From Actinomadura sp. KC216 (lineage in GTDB: Bacteria > Actinomycetota > Actinomycetes > Streptosporangiales > Streptosporangiaceae): 42,936 bases of DNA. The translations under genes and the position numbers were made by a program. Under the pieces are notes generated by a model. That model did not search any database. It was not told the origin of the DNA and saw nothing but the letters and a program-made list of their open reading frames with translations. Below, in pieces: positions 8,473 to 17,360 of this stretch. The stretch is taken from positions 1 through 42,936 of the forward strand of contig NZ_SMJX01000035.1 of assembly GCF_004348535.1 (NCBI RefSeq), given 5' to 3'. Each line of letters begins with the position of its first letter. The stretch's first letter is position 1.

Positions 8473-9657
8473 TCACATGCCGGCGCAGAGATCGCGGAGC
8501 ATCTCGCGGGTCTCTTCCGGAGTTGCGGCCTCGATGCTGAGCCGGTCGAGTACCTGACCGAAATGGAGCATGTCGGCCGGGCCGGTGGGGTAATCGGCGC
8601 CGTCGAGCCGTTCCAGATAGAGCACGTCGGGCAGCCGTTCCTCGGCGAAGCGCAGGGCGGTGATCGGCCCGCCCGCCGCGGCGTACCCGCCTTTGCTCAG
8701 CGGCATCACCTGTATCCCGACATTCGGCCGGTAGGACATCTCCAGCAGATGCTCCAGCTGGGCGCGCATCGTGGCGGGACCGCCGTATTCGCGGCGCAGC
8801 ATGGTCTCGTCCAGAATGGCCCACAAACGCGGCGCGTTCGGGCCCAGCAGCCTCTTCTGCCGCAGCATTCGCAATTCGACCCGGCGGTTGATCTGCGCCT
8901 CGGGAGCCGTGCCGTGCGCGAGGCGGATGACCGCCTCGGCGTACTCCCGCGTCTGCAGCAGGCCGGGAACGAACTGGGTCTCGTACGCCTGGATCAGCCG
9001 TGCGGCCTGCTCCAGTTCGAGGTAGAGCTCCGCCCACCCCGGCACCACGTCCCGGTACCCGTGCCACCAGCCCGCCGTCTTGAAGCGCCGGGCCAGCGCC
9101 CGCAGCCCGGCGTACTCGTCCGTCATCTGCTCGCCCTCCCGCGGCGCGCTCGCCGAGCGGCCTCCGGCCGCCACCGTGGCGCGCCGCGCCGCACCCGATG
9201 CCTCACGCAGGACCTCGCGCACCGCCGCGACCTCGACCCCGGTGGAACCCCCAGTTGGGGGCGGCGTCTCCCGTGGACGTCCGTGGAACCGGCGCCACGC
9301 CTCCTCGTACCTGGCCTTCCACTCGTCCAGGGTGCCGAGGTCGTCCGGGGCGACCCCGTTCTGGGACGCGATCACCCGCAACACGGTCACCAGGGACGCC
9401 ACCCACGGCCATTTCGGCAGCGTCTTCCCCTGCCGGGACAGGATGCGCTGGATCGTGGACCGCTTGAGCTCCTCCACCCGCAGCACCCGCCCCTGCACCG
9501 GGGTGGCGAACTTCCGCGACAGCGCCTCCACCTCCGTGAGGCTCGGCGGCCCCGCCTTGATCCAGATGTCGTCGAGCTCCGCGACGAAACGCGCGAGAAC
9601 GACCGCCGGGTCATCATCGGACGATTTCATGATCCATTTTCCCCGCCTTCCATCCAC
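8473..9657 (-). CDS. Helix-turn-helix regulator with C-terminal DUF5753 (Scr1-like)
   Basis: A protein of up to 394 residues. Residues about 15-100 resemble the N-terminal helix-turn-helix module of this regulator group (an LSRKF...LKRSTIQRILSRQ...LPKWPWVASLV pattern). A low-complexity linker follows (about 125-175). The C-terminal 200 residues are DUF5753: WAELYLELEQAARLIQAYE, FVPGLLQTREYAEAV, RQKRLL, LWAILDETMLRR and VMPLSKGGYAA are diagnostic. Such proteins regulate neighbouring small genes in Streptomyces and relatives. Start choice is open: 9657 follows a GGGG-rich site, 9630 gives MKSSDDD. No DUF397 partner is next to it; the downstream neighbour is the methyltransferase. Confidence 0.82.
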   Translation of the reverse strand: MDGRRGKWIMKSSDDDPAVVLARFVAELDDIWIKAGPPSLTEVEALSRKFATPVQGRVLRVEELKRSTIQRILSRQGKTLPKWPWVASLVTVLRVIASQNGVAPDDLGTLDEWKARYEEAWRRFHGRPRETPPPTGGSTGVEVAAVREVLREASGAARRATVAAGGRSASAPREGEQMTDEYAGLRALARRFKTAGWWHGYRDVVPGWAELYLELEQAARLIQAYETQFVPGLLQTREYAEAVIRLAHGTAPEAQINRRVELRMLRQKRLLGPNAPRLWAILDETMLRREYGGPATMRAQLEHLLEMSYRPNVGIQVMPLSKGGYAAAGGPITALRFAEERLPDVLYLERLDGADYPTGPADMLHFGQVLDRLSIEAATPEETREMLRDLCAGM

Positions 9658-9865
9658 CCCTCCCGGGGATAACCGTACACATTGGCCACGGGCGGACAGG
9701 AGCGGAATTCCGGTCCGCCATCATCCCCGCGAACACGGACAAAGTGGGCAATAGTGATAAAGATCAGAATTTCGAGCGGCGTCCCAACTCATCCCACCCA
9801 TGGGCGGAACGCCGCGACCCACGGCCACAGTGGTGCCCGCAGTTCTAGCGAAGGAGAGAACGACC

Positions 9866-10708
9866 ATGTTGCGGGACGCCGCTCCACCCCTGCCGCTGCC
9901 CATGCGCCCCCCGGACGATCACGGCCGCCCGGCCGAACCCTGCTGGTCGACCGCCGACACGGCGGTGCTGGCGATGTCGCTGTTCACCACGTGGGCCGCG
10001 CGCACCGGACGCGTCCTGCGCAACGCTCCGATCAGCGAGCTGACACCCGCCGAACTGATCGAATTCTGGGCCGACGACCAATTGGAGGATATGGCGCCCG
10101 ATCCCTTTCCCGCGCCCCGCGCGCACACGACGCTGATCGCCGTGGACGTCGTCGGGTTCGGGCGGCGCTGCCGGGACACCGCGTCGCAGCGGCGCGTCCG
10201 CCGCGACATGTACGAGCGGCTCGGCGCCGCGTTCGCCGCGGCCGGGCTGCCGTGGCCGGACTGTCGCCGCGAGGACCGCGGCGACGGGGCCCTGATCGTC
10301 GCGCCCGCCGGCGTGGACCCCGTCCACTGCCTCGACCGGCTGGCGCACCACCTGGCGGTCATCCTGCGCGGCCACAACCGGTTCGCGGGCGACGCCGCCC
10401 GGCTGCGGCTGCGCATGGCCGTCCACCACGGCTACGTGGAGCGCGACGCCTACGGTGTCTTCAGCCCGGCCACCATGCACCTGTTCCGGCTCCTTGAGGC
10501 GCGCGCGTTCAAGGAGGCGCTCCGGGCCGCCGGGACGGACCTCGGCGTGATCACCTCCGACACCCTGTACACCGAGGCCGTGCTGCGCGGCGGCCGCGGC
10601 GCCCTCGCCGGCTACCGGCCGCTCCGGGTGAGCTGCAAGGAGATCCGCCGCGCCAAGGCCTGGCTCCGGCTGCCGTCCGGCCTGGTCACGGACCTGGACG
10701 ATCGTTAG
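9866..10708 (+). CDS. Nucleotidyl-cyclase-like protein (class III cyclase homology domain)
   Basis: A 280-residue protein. ATG 9866 is chosen because AAGGAG (9851-9856) precedes it; a frame from 9800 has no such site. After a proline-rich N-terminus and a helical segment, residues about 85-270 resemble a class III cyclase domain: TTLIAVDVVGFG (Asp 94, metal site A), DRGDGALIVAP (Asp 140, metal site B), LRMAVHHGYV, and FSPATMHLFRLLEAR where canonical enzymes have VNxAxRL. Both metal Asp positions are kept, but the Asn of the transition-state pair appears to be Met 204; Arg 208 remains. It may be a weak or non-canonical cyclase, or a nucleotide-binding effector. It is transcribed divergently from the DUF5753 regulator. 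Confidence 0.6.
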   Translation: MLRDAAPPLPLPMRPPDDHGRPAEPCWSTADTAVLAMSLFTTWAARTGRVLRNAPISELTPAELIEFWADDQLEDMAPDPFPAPRAHTTLIAVDVVGFGRRCRDTASQRRVRRDMYERLGAAFAAAGLPWPDCRREDRGDGALIVAPAGVDPVHCLDRLAHHLAVILRGHNRFAGDAARLRLRMAVHHGYVERDAYGVFSPATMHLFRLLEARAFKEALRAAGTDLGVITSDTLYTEAVLRGGRGALAGYRPLRVSCKEIRRAKAWLRLPSGLVTDLDDR

Positions 10709-10718
10709 GGTGGGAGAG

Positions 10719-11630
10719 ATGCGCTTCGCGATCTCCCTTCCGCAGGACCTTCCCGACGGCGAGTTCGACCCGGCCGCCTTCCGCGCCTTCATGCGGCGGG
10801 CCGAGGAACTCGGGTTCGACGGCGCCTGGACGCAGGAGCAGGTCCTCGGGACCGCGGCCCGGTCGAGCCCGCTCGAGACCATGGTCTACGCCGCCGCGTG
10901 CACCGAACGGATCCGGCTCGGCTGCGCGGTGTTCGTCAGCACGCTGCACAGCCCCCTCCACCTGGCCAAGAGCCTCAGCACGCTCGACCAGCTCAGCCTG
11001 GGCCGCGTGGACGTCGGCGTCGGGGTCGGCAACGCCGGCCCGGCGCTCGCGGCGTTCGCCGTCGATCCCGGCAGCCGCGTCGCCCGGTTCACCGAGGGGG
11101 TGGAGCTGATGAAGGCGTGCTGGACGCGCCCGCGCATCACCTTCGACGGGCGCTTCTGGCAGCTCGACGGCGCCGCGATGGAGCCCAAGCCGTTCCAGAA
11201 GCCCCATCCCCCGCTGTGGTTCGGCGCCCGGCATCCGAACGCGCTGCGGCGCGCCGTCCGGCACGGCGACGGCTTCTTCGGCGCCGGGTCGGCGACGACC
11301 GCGCAGTTCGCCGACCAGATGCGCGTCGTGCGGGAGGCGCTCGCGGAGCAGGGGCGCGACCCCGCGAGTTTCCAGATCGCCAAGCGCGTCTACATCGGGG
11401 TGGACGACGACACTGCCCGCGCCGAGGCGAGGGCGGCCGAGACCCTGCAACGCTTCTACGCGCGCGACGACCTGCTCTCCGTCGCCGTCTTCGGCCCTGC
11501 CGGCGAATGCGCGCGGGGCGTCCGCGAGGTGATGGACGCGGGCGCCGAGATGGTCCTGTTCACCCCGCTCTGGGACGACGCGGAGCAGATGGAGCGCCTC
11601 GCCGCCGAGGTCGTCCCCCGGTTGCGGTGA
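10719..11630 (+). CDS. LLM-class (luciferase-like) F420- or FMN-dependent oxidoreductase
   Basis: A 303-residue TIM-barrel flavin/deazaflavin oxidoreductase of the bacterial luciferase-like superfamily. Typical segments are MRFAISLPQ, AEELGFDGAWTQEQ, RIRLGCAVFVSTLHSPLHLAKSLSTLDQLS, GRVDVGVGVGN, RFTEGVELMKACW and PPLWFGARHPNALRRAVRHGDGF. The actinobacterial members mostly use F420, but the cofactor cannot be settled here. ATG 10719 has GGGAG just upstream; GTG 10710 in the same frame is an alternative. It begins 10 nt after the cyclase-like gene and is probably co-transcribed. A strong hairpin (11636-11668) follows. Confidence 0.88.
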   Translation: MRFAISLPQDLPDGEFDPAAFRAFMRRAEELGFDGAWTQEQVLGTAARSSPLETMVYAAACTERIRLGCAVFVSTLHSPLHLAKSLSTLDQLSLGRVDVGVGVGNAGPALAAFAVDPGSRVARFTEGVELMKACWTRPRITFDGRFWQLDGAAMEPKPFQKPHPPLWFGARHPNALRRAVRHGDGFFGAGSATTAQFADQMRVVREALAEQGRDPASFQIAKRVYIGVDDDTARAEARAAETLQRFYARDDLLSVAVFGPAGECARGVREVMDAGAEMVLFTPLWDDAEQMERLAAEVVPRLR

Positions 11631-11635
11631 GCGGA

Positions 11636-11668
11636 CCGGGGAGCCCGCAACGGGATCGGGCTCCCCGG
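11636..11668. terminator. Bidirectional hairpin between convergent genes
   Basis: A perfect 12-bp stem, CCGGGGAGCCCG (11636-11647) with CGGGCTCCCCGG (11657-11668), and a 9-nt loop. It separates the LLM oxidoreductase stop (11630) from the stop of the leftward hydrolase (11682). Confidence 0.8.
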
Positions 11669-11681
11669 CACTGGCGCGCCG

Positions 11682-12647
11682 CTAGCGCGAATGCCTGCGC
11701 AGGAACTTGCGCAGGACGGGGTTGTAGATGTCAGGCCGCTCCCAGTGCGGCGCGTGCCCGCACTCGTCGGCGACGACCGTCTCCACGTTGCGGAAGTGGC
11801 TCGCCATGACCCGCTGCACGGACGGCGGGCTGTAGAGGTCGCCGTCTCCCCACAGCAGCAGGGTGGGCACCCTCAGCCGCTCCACGTCGGCCCAGGTGGG
11901 GCTGGTGAGGTACGGCTGCCCGACGTCGCTGGTGGAGGCCCGGTCGTGGATCTCCTCCCAGGCGTGCATCCCCTCCGGGTTGAGCGCCCGGTAGGACGGC
12001 CCCAGCTCGATGAAGGACGCCGGCATGTCGCCGAAGCCCGTGGGCCGGAGCCGCCGCAGCATGGCGACGTAGTCCGGGTTGGTCACGCTGGTCAGGCTGC
12101 CGCTGATCGAGAGGCTGATGAGCCGCTCCTCATGGGTCAGCGCGTAGTCGAGCGCGACTCCCCCGCCGTAGGCCACGCCGACGAGGTGGAACCGGTCGAG
12201 GCCGAGGAACTGGACGAGCGTGTGCAGGTCCTCCGCACCGGTTCCCGGGTCGTCCGGGTCCGGCGCGCTCGACCTGTACTTGCCGCGCATGGAGAAGCCG
12301 ATGACGCGGTATCCGGCCTTGGCGAAGTAGGGCTGCTGGTACGGCCATATCTCGCCGCTGCCGCTGCCGGGGTGCATCAGCACGATCGGGGTGCCGCGGC
12401 CTCCGGTGTCCCAGTACCAGAGGTGTCCGCCGGGCACCGGCGCGTTGCCCTCGCGGGCCGGGACCTGCTCGGGAACGGGGATGATCCTGAGTGGAGGCTG
12501 GTTCGATCCGCCCGCGGCGGCGGCCGTCCCGCCGCCGCCGGCGAACACCGCGCCACTGGCGGCCAGCACCGTGGCACCTCCCAGAAGTCCTCTTCGCCCG
12601 ATTCTTGGAGCGGACGTTACCCGCTCGGCTCTGTCGTTGGTCGTCAC
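11682..12647 (-). CDS. Tat-exported alpha/beta-hydrolase-fold protein lacking the nucleophile serine
   Basis: A 321-residue protein starting at GTG 12647, with GGGAGG 7 nt upstream. The N-terminus has a twin-arginine signal (RIGRRGLLGG at about 15-24, then a hydrophobic Ala-rich core). The rest is an alpha/beta-hydrolase fold: PIVLMHPGSGSGEIW (oxyanion region), YRVIGFSMRGKYRS, LVGVAYGGGVALDYAL, LLLWGDGDLYSPP (acid) and ECGHAPHWERP (His). The elbow reads G-V-A-Y-G: Ala 159 (codon GCC) sits where the catalytic Ser belongs, while acid and His are kept. It may be a binding protein, a cofactor-free enzyme or an inactive homologue. It is a single gene facing the CoA operon's end. Confidence 0.82.
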   Translation of the reverse strand: MTTNDRAERVTSAPRIGRRGLLGGATVLAASGAVFAGGGGTAAAAGGSNQPPLRIIPVPEQVPAREGNAPVPGGHLWYWDTGGRGTPIVLMHPGSGSGEIWPYQQPYFAKAGYRVIGFSMRGKYRSSAPDPDDPGTGAEDLHTLVQFLGLDRFHLVGVAYGGGVALDYALTHEERLISLSISGSLTSVTNPDYVAMLRRLRPTGFGDMPASFIELGPSYRALNPEGMHAWEEIHDRASTSDVGQPYLTSPTWADVERLRVPTLLLWGDGDLYSPPSVQRVMASHFRNVETVVADECGHAPHWERPDIYNPVLRKFLRRHSR

Positions 12648-12727
12648 TCAAGACCTCCCAGATCTTGATGTCGGCTGACTGTCCCCCGAGTTCTTGGGTG
12701 GCGGGAGGTTGGCGGGCGGATCGCGGG

Positions 12728-13747
12728 CTACCAGGCGGGGAGCGGTGTCGCGGCGGGACGGTCGGGACGGTCGCGGGCGGGACGCACTTCCGGCAGGCCG
12801 CCGAGCACGGCGGCGTACTCCTCGACGAGCAGCCGGACGATCCGCGCGGCCGGGAGGATCGCGTCGACCAGGCCCGCCGACTGGCCCATCTCGACCTTGC
12901 CGCCCGCGACGTCGCCGCCGACCGCCGCGTCCCGCAGGCTCGACGCGGTGAACTCGGACCGGCGCAGTTCCAGGTCGGTGCCGGTGTCCTCCAGCTCCGC
13001 CATGCGGTCGGCGAAGCCGTTGGCGAGGACGCGGATCATGCCGAGGCCGCGGCCCACGGTGCGGGTGTCGCCGGTCCCGGCGGCGAGGACGGCCTCCTTG
13101 TAGGCGGGGTGGACGGTCGACTCGGCGCTGGCGAGGAACCTCGTGCCGAACTGCGCGGCGCCCGCGCCCAGCGAGAGCGCCGCCGCGAGCCCGGCCCCGT
13201 CGGCGAACCCGCCCGAGGCGATGATCGGCGTCGCCGGGAACCGCCGGGCCACGGCCCTGACCGTGACCAGCGTGGACACGAGCCCGGGGGGCGGGTGGCC
13301 GCCCGCCTCGGCCCCGACGACGACGAGCCCGTCGACCCCGGCGTCCACCGCCTTGGCCGCGTGCACCTCGGTGGACACGACGTGGAGGCAGATCGTCCCG
13401 AGGTCCTGGAAGCGCCGCAGGTAGCGTTGCGGGCCGCCCTGGGACGCGATCAGGATCGGGACGCGCCGGGCGGCGAGCAGGTCCATGACCTCGTCCACGC
13501 CCTTGCGGTAGAGGGGCAGGTTCACCGCGTAGGGGCGGTCCGTGCCCGCCGCGACCTCGGTGATGGCACGGTCCAGGTCGGGGAGCCGCATCGGCCCGGC
13601 GGCGACCACCCCGAGGCCGCCCGCGTTCGACACCGCGAGCGGCAGCGCCGAGTTCGACGACGCCCACGACATGCCCGCCTGGACGATCGGCAGATCGCAG
13701 CCCAGCAGCCGGGTGACCGGCGTCTCGATCCGCGCGCCCTCGTTCAT
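12728..13747 (-). CDS. Nitronate monooxygenase / 2-nitropropane dioxygenase family
   Basis: A 339-residue FMN-binding TIM-barrel enzyme. Family marks are RIETPVTRLLGCDLPIVQAGMSW, NAGGLGVVAAGPM, GAEAGGHPPPG (His of the active-site AGGH motif), TPIIASGGFADGAGLAAALSLGAGAAQFGTRF. The ATG at 13747 overlaps the stop of the acyl-CoA ligase (ATGA, 13744-13747), making it the last gene of the six-gene leftward CoA operon. Members oxidise alkyl nitronates; many in CoA-type catabolic clusters are thought to act as flavin enoyl reductases or detoxifiers, so the role in this pathway is open. Confidence 0.88.
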   Translation of the reverse strand: MNEGARIETPVTRLLGCDLPIVQAGMSWASSNSALPLAVSNAGGLGVVAAGPMRLPDLDRAITEVAAGTDRPYAVNLPLYRKGVDEVMDLLAARRVPILIASQGGPQRYLRRFQDLGTICLHVVSTEVHAAKAVDAGVDGLVVVGAEAGGHPPPGLVSTLVTVRAVARRFPATPIIASGGFADGAGLAAALSLGAGAAQFGTRFLASAESTVHPAYKEAVLAAGTGDTRTVGRGLGMIRVLANGFADRMAELEDTGTDLELRRSEFTASSLRDAAVGGDVAGGKVEMGQSAGLVDAILPAARIVRLLVEEYAAVLGGLPEVRPARDRPDRPAATPLPAW

Positions 13748-15375
13748 CGGGTCTCCACTGATTCGAGCAGGCGCCGGGCGTGCTCGGCGAGGTGCCGCTT
13801 CTGCACCTTGGAGCTGGCCGTCATCCCGAACTCCTCGAAGCCCGCGACCACCCGGACGTGGTGCGGCACCTTGAAGCGGGCGAGGCGCTCGCGCGTCCAG
13901 GCGATGATCTCCTCCGGCTCGGCGGTGCAGCCCGCCGCGAGGACGACGAACGCGAACGGCACCTCGATCAGGCGCTCGTCCGGCACGCCGACGACCGCCG
14001 CCTGCTTGATCTTGGGGTGGCCGTGCAGGACGTCCTCGACCTCGGTGGGCGCGACGTTCTCGCCGCCGACGCGGATCAGCTCCTTGGCCCGCCCGACGAA
14101 CTCGAGGCGGCCGTCGCCGCCGAGCCTGCCGAGGTCGCCGGTGCGCAGCCAGCCGTCCGGGGACAGCGCCTCCGCGGTCTCGGCGGGCATGGCGTAGTAG
14201 CCGCGCATCACGTTCCAGCCCCGGACGAAGATCTCGCCCACCTCCCCGGCCGGGAGGTCGCGCCCGGTCTCCGGGTCGTGGATGCGGACCTCGACGCCGG
14301 GTTCGGGCAGCATCCGGCCGCTGGCGCGGACGTCCTCGGGCTCCCACCAGGCCGACTGCGCGACGTTCGGCGACGCCTCCGACAGCCCGTAGCCGACGAC
14401 GCACTCGGTCGCGCCGAGCTCGTCGATGATCCGCCGGACGACGGCGGGCGACGCCGCCGCCCACGCGCCCCGCAGGGCGAGCCGCCGCCTGGCACGGTCC
14501 GGGTGGTTCAGGAGCATGAGCGCGATGGTGTCGTTGCCGGAGAAGTGGGTGCAGCGCTCCTCCTCGATCAGCCGCAGCGCCTCCCCGGCCTCGAACCGGT
14601 CCATGGTCACGACCGTGGCGGCGTGCTGGACGGACGCCAGCACGGTCAGGGTGCTGCCCGCGGCGTGGAAGAACGGCCGGGCGCTATGGAACCGGTCCCC
14701 CGCGCGCAGGCCCAGCCGCTCGCCGGAGAAGAACGCGTCGCCGCACATGTTGAGCTGGGTCAGCAGCACGCCCTTCGGGTGGGACGTCGTCCCGGACGTG
14801 TACTGGATCAGCAGCACGTCATCGGGCGTCCCGCACGGCTCGACCGGGCCCGTGGCGCCCGCCTTGAAGTCGTCCCACGAGCGTGCCGCGGCGGGGACCT
14901 CCGAGCCGAGGACCACCATGGACCGCAGGTCGGGGAGGCCGGGGTCCGGCAGCCCGGCGTCCACGGCGGGGCATATCTCGCGCAGCATGGCGACGAAGTC
15001 GATGTTCAGGAACCGGTCGGCGACGAACAGCATCGAGGACCGCGACTGCCGCAGCGCGTACGCGATCTCCGGCGGGCGCCACCGGGTGTTGATCGGGACG
15101 GTCACCGCGCCCAGCGACCCGATGGCCAGGAACAGCGCGACCCATTCCGGGCCGTTGCCGAGGCAGACGGCCACATGGTCGCCGCGCCGCACGCCCGCCG
15201 CCGACAGCGCGGCGCGGACGGCGGCGACCTCCGCGTCCAGCGCGCCGTAGGTGATGCGGCCGTGCGAGGCGACGACCGCCTCGACGTCCGGCGCGATGGT
15301 CGCGGCCCGGTGCAGCGCCTCGTGGACGGTCAACGGGCACACCCCGTCCAGTCCCGTCGGTCGCGTCGGTCCCAT
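13744..15375 (-). CDS. AMP-forming acyl-CoA synthetase (ANL superfamily)
   Basis: A 543-residue adenylate-forming ligase that activates a carboxylic acid to its CoA thioester through an acyl-AMP. It has the P-loop-like YTSGTTSHPKGVLLT, VVGYGLSEASP (adenine-binding), GWLRTGDLGRL (hinge Asp), KELIRVGGENVAPTEVEDVL and the catalytic Lys in SSKVQKRHL near the C-terminus. GGAGG precedes the ATG. It starts 3 nt after the upstream crotonase gene and overlaps the next gene by 4 bp. The substrate is not readable; in this operon it probably activates the acid made by the pathway. Confidence 0.92.
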   Translation of the reverse strand: MGPTRPTGLDGVCPLTVHEALHRAATIAPDVEAVVASHGRITYGALDAEVAAVRAALSAAGVRRGDHVAVCLGNGPEWVALFLAIGSLGAVTVPINTRWRPPEIAYALRQSRSSMLFVADRFLNIDFVAMLREICPAVDAGLPDPGLPDLRSMVVLGSEVPAAARSWDDFKAGATGPVEPCGTPDDVLLIQYTSGTTSHPKGVLLTQLNMCGDAFFSGERLGLRAGDRFHSARPFFHAAGSTLTVLASVQHAATVVTMDRFEAGEALRLIEEERCTHFSGNDTIALMLLNHPDRARRRLALRGAWAAASPAVVRRIIDELGATECVVGYGLSEASPNVAQSAWWEPEDVRASGRMLPEPGVEVRIHDPETGRDLPAGEVGEIFVRGWNVMRGYYAMPAETAEALSPDGWLRTGDLGRLGGDGRLEFVGRAKELIRVGGENVAPTEVEDVLHGHPKIKQAAVVGVPDERLIEVPFAFVVLAAGCTAEPEEIIAWTRERLARFKVPHHVRVVAGFEEFGMTASSKVQKRHLAEHARRLLESVETR

Positions 15376-15378
15376 CGG

Positions 15379-16170
15379 TCAGCTCCCCTCCTGCGCTGCC
15401 GCACGGCTCCGGCTCTCGCGCATGGTGGCGGCGAAGTCCTCGACGCCGCCGCGCCAGCCGCCGTCCGCGAGGCAACGTTCGATCGCCGCCATCTCGATCC
15501 GGATCCCCTTGGGCAGGTCGGTCTCCGAGCCGAGATCGATCGCCTGCTTGGTCAGCGACATCGCCAGCCGGGGCGCGCTCGCGATCGTCGCGGCGATCTG
15601 CTCGCCGGTGGCCAGCAGCTCGCCGGCGGGGACCGTCCGCGCCACCAGGCCCACGGCGACGGCCTCGTCGACCGGCATCGTCCGGGCCGTGAACAGCAGT
15701 TCCTTCGCGCGGCGCTTGCCGATGACGCGCTGCAGCCGCTGCGTGGCACCGACCGTGCCCCAATGCGGCTCGGGGAAACGGAAGGTCGTGTCGTCGGCGG
15801 CGACGACGAAGTCGCACGACATGGCGATCTCGCCGCCCGAGCCGACGACCGCGCCGTGCACCAGCGCGACCACGGGCTTGGAGCACCGCTCGATGGCCTC
15901 GTAGGCGGCGAACGAGGCGAGGCGGCGGCGGCGGACCCACGCCTCGTCGCGTCCCTCGCGCTCCTTGAGGTCGGCCCCGGCGCAGAACGCGGGCCCGTCC
16001 GCCCGCAGCAGGACGGCCCCGACGCCGTCGTCGGCGTCCAGGCGCGCGAACGCCTCGCTCAGCCCGTGGCACATGGGGAGGTTCAGCGCGTTGCGCGCCT
16101 CCGGCCTGTTGAGCACGACGTGCGCGACGCCGTCGGCCTCGTGCACCAGCACCGGGTCTTCGTCGCTCAC
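15379..16170 (-). CDS. Enoyl-CoA hydratase/isomerase (crotonase), both catalytic Glu present
   Basis: A 263-residue crotonase beginning at GTG 16170, 2 nt after the CoA-transferase stop; longer ORFs upstream are out of context. The oxyanion-hole regions are FCAGADLKE and HGAVVGSGGEIAMSCD. The two catalytic glutamates of hydratases match Glu 114 (GSGGEIA) and Glu 134 (FRFPEPHWG). The GTVGATQRL segment is about three residues shorter than the usual GTIPGAGGTQRL. It can be a true hydratase or an isomerase. It is the fourth gene of the CoA operon. Confidence 0.88.
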   Translation of the reverse strand: MSDEDPVLVHEADGVAHVVLNRPEARNALNLPMCHGLSEAFARLDADDGVGAVLLRADGPAFCAGADLKEREGRDEAWVRRRRLASFAAYEAIERCSKPVVALVHGAVVGSGGEIAMSCDFVVAADDTTFRFPEPHWGTVGATQRLQRVIGKRRAKELLFTARTMPVDEAVAVGLVARTVPAGELLATGEQIAATIASAPRLAMSLTKQAIDLGSETDLPKGIRIEMAAIERCLADGGWRGGVEDFAATMRESRSRAAAQEGS

Positions 16171-16172
16171 CG

Positions 16173-17360
16173 CTAGATGGTCCCTTCTTCGCGTAGCCGG
16201 GCCAGCTCGGCCTCGTCCAGGCCGAGCAGCCCGGTCAGCACGGCGTCGGTGTCGGCTCCGAGCAGCGGCGGGACGCCCGGCTCGGGGTATTCGGTCTCGT
16301 CCAGGCGCAGCGGGGTCCGCAGGGCGGGGAACCGGCCCTCGGTGGGGTGGTCGAAGTGGCCGATCATGCCCCGGGCGGCGATGTGCGGGTCGGCGAGCGC
16401 CTCGCGGGCCGACTTCACCTCGCCCGCCGGGACGTCGACGGCCCGCAGCGCCTCGGCGAGCTCGTCGCGGGTCCGGCGGGCGACGGCGGCGGCCAGCTCG
16501 GCCTTCACCCGCTCGCGCTGCGCGAGCCGTCCCTCGTTGGCCGCGAGGTCGGGGTCGGCGGCCAGCTCGTGCAGGCCGAGCACGCCGCACAGCGGGGCCC
16601 AGTGCTGGTCGCTGCCGCTGATGTGCAGCCAGCCGCCGTCCGCGCACTGGAACGCCTCGGACGGGACGCGCCCCAGGTGCGCGGTGCCGGTGCGGCCGGG
16701 GTCCTCGTCGAGCGCGAAGATCCGGGCGGCGGCGAGGGCCAGCAGGCTCGCCTGGACGTCCATCATCGCCAGGTCGACGTGCCCGCCGCGCCCGCTGGCG
16801 CGCCGCTCCATGAGCCCGGTCAGCGCGGAGATGACGATCCACAGGCCCGAGGTCACGTCGGAGACGGGGATGCCGACCTTGGCGGGCGGGGTGTCGGGGT
16901 GGCCGGTCAGCGACATGATCCCGGACAGCGCCTGGAAGACGGTGTCGTACCCCTTCCGGTCCGCGTACGGGCCGGACTGCCCGAACCCGGTGCTGGAGAT
17001 GTAGACCAGGCCCGGGTTGAGCGCGGCGAGCGTGTCGTAGCCGAGGCCGTGCTTGTCCATCGTGCCGGGCATGAAGTTCTCCACCAGCACGTCGGCGCGG
17101 GCGGCGAGGTCGCGGGCGATCTCCTGCCCGCGCGGGGCCCGCAGGTCGAGCGTGATCGACCGCTTGGCCCGGTTGAAGGCGAAGAAGTAGGCGCTCTCGC
17201 CGCCCGGCAGCCGCGGCTCGAAGCCGCGGGACTCGTCGCCGCCGCCCGGCCGCTCGATCTTGATCACCTCGGCGCCGAGGTCGGCGAGGATCTGGGTGGC
17301 GAGCGGTCCGGCGAGGACGCGGCTGAAGTCCACGACGGTGACGCCCTCCAGGGGCCTCAT
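16173..17360 (-). CDS. CaiB/BaiF family (type III) CoA transferase
   Basis: A 395-residue family III CoA transferase, which moves CoA between carboxylates. Clear marks are MRPLEGVTVVDFSRVLAGP, LADLGAEVIKIERPGGGDESR, NRAKRSITLDLR, DVLVENFMPGTMDKHGLGY, SSTGFGQSGPYADRKGYD and PVSDVTSGL, whose Asp corresponds to the catalytic aspartate. Length is normal. The start overlaps the previous crotonase by 4 bp (17357-17360). Human SUGCT, of this family, makes glutaryl-CoA from glutarate; that would suit a lysine-type pathway but is only a possibility here. Confidence 0.92.
   Translation of the reverse strand: MRPLEGVTVVDFSRVLAGPLATQILADLGAEVIKIERPGGGDESRGFEPRLPGGESAYFFAFNRAKRSITLDLRAPRGQEIARDLAARADVLVENFMPGTMDKHGLGYDTLAALNPGLVYISSTGFGQSGPYADRKGYDTVFQALSGIMSLTGHPDTPPAKVGIPVSDVTSGLWIVISALTGLMERRASGRGGHVDLAMMDVQASLLALAAARIFALDEDPGRTGTAHLGRVPSEAFQCADGGWLHISGSDQHWAPLCGVLGLHELAADPDLAANEGRLAQRERVKAELAAAVARRTRDELAEALRAVDVPAGEVKSAREALADPHIAARGMIGHFDHPTEGRFPALRTPLRLDETEYPEPGVPPLLGADTDAVLTGLLGLDEAELARLREEGTI

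Noticed and set aside
13748..14464. N-terminal extension of the nitronate monooxygenase frame into the acyl-CoA ligase gene
   Set aside because: The ATGA overlap at 13744-13747 and the conserved N-terminus place the true start at 13747; the upstream part is out-of-frame ligase sequence.
16171..16842. Extension of the first crotonase frame into the CoA-transferase gene
   Set aside because: The crotonase fold begins at GTG 16170; the extension is an Arg/Pro-rich shadow of the CoA transferase.
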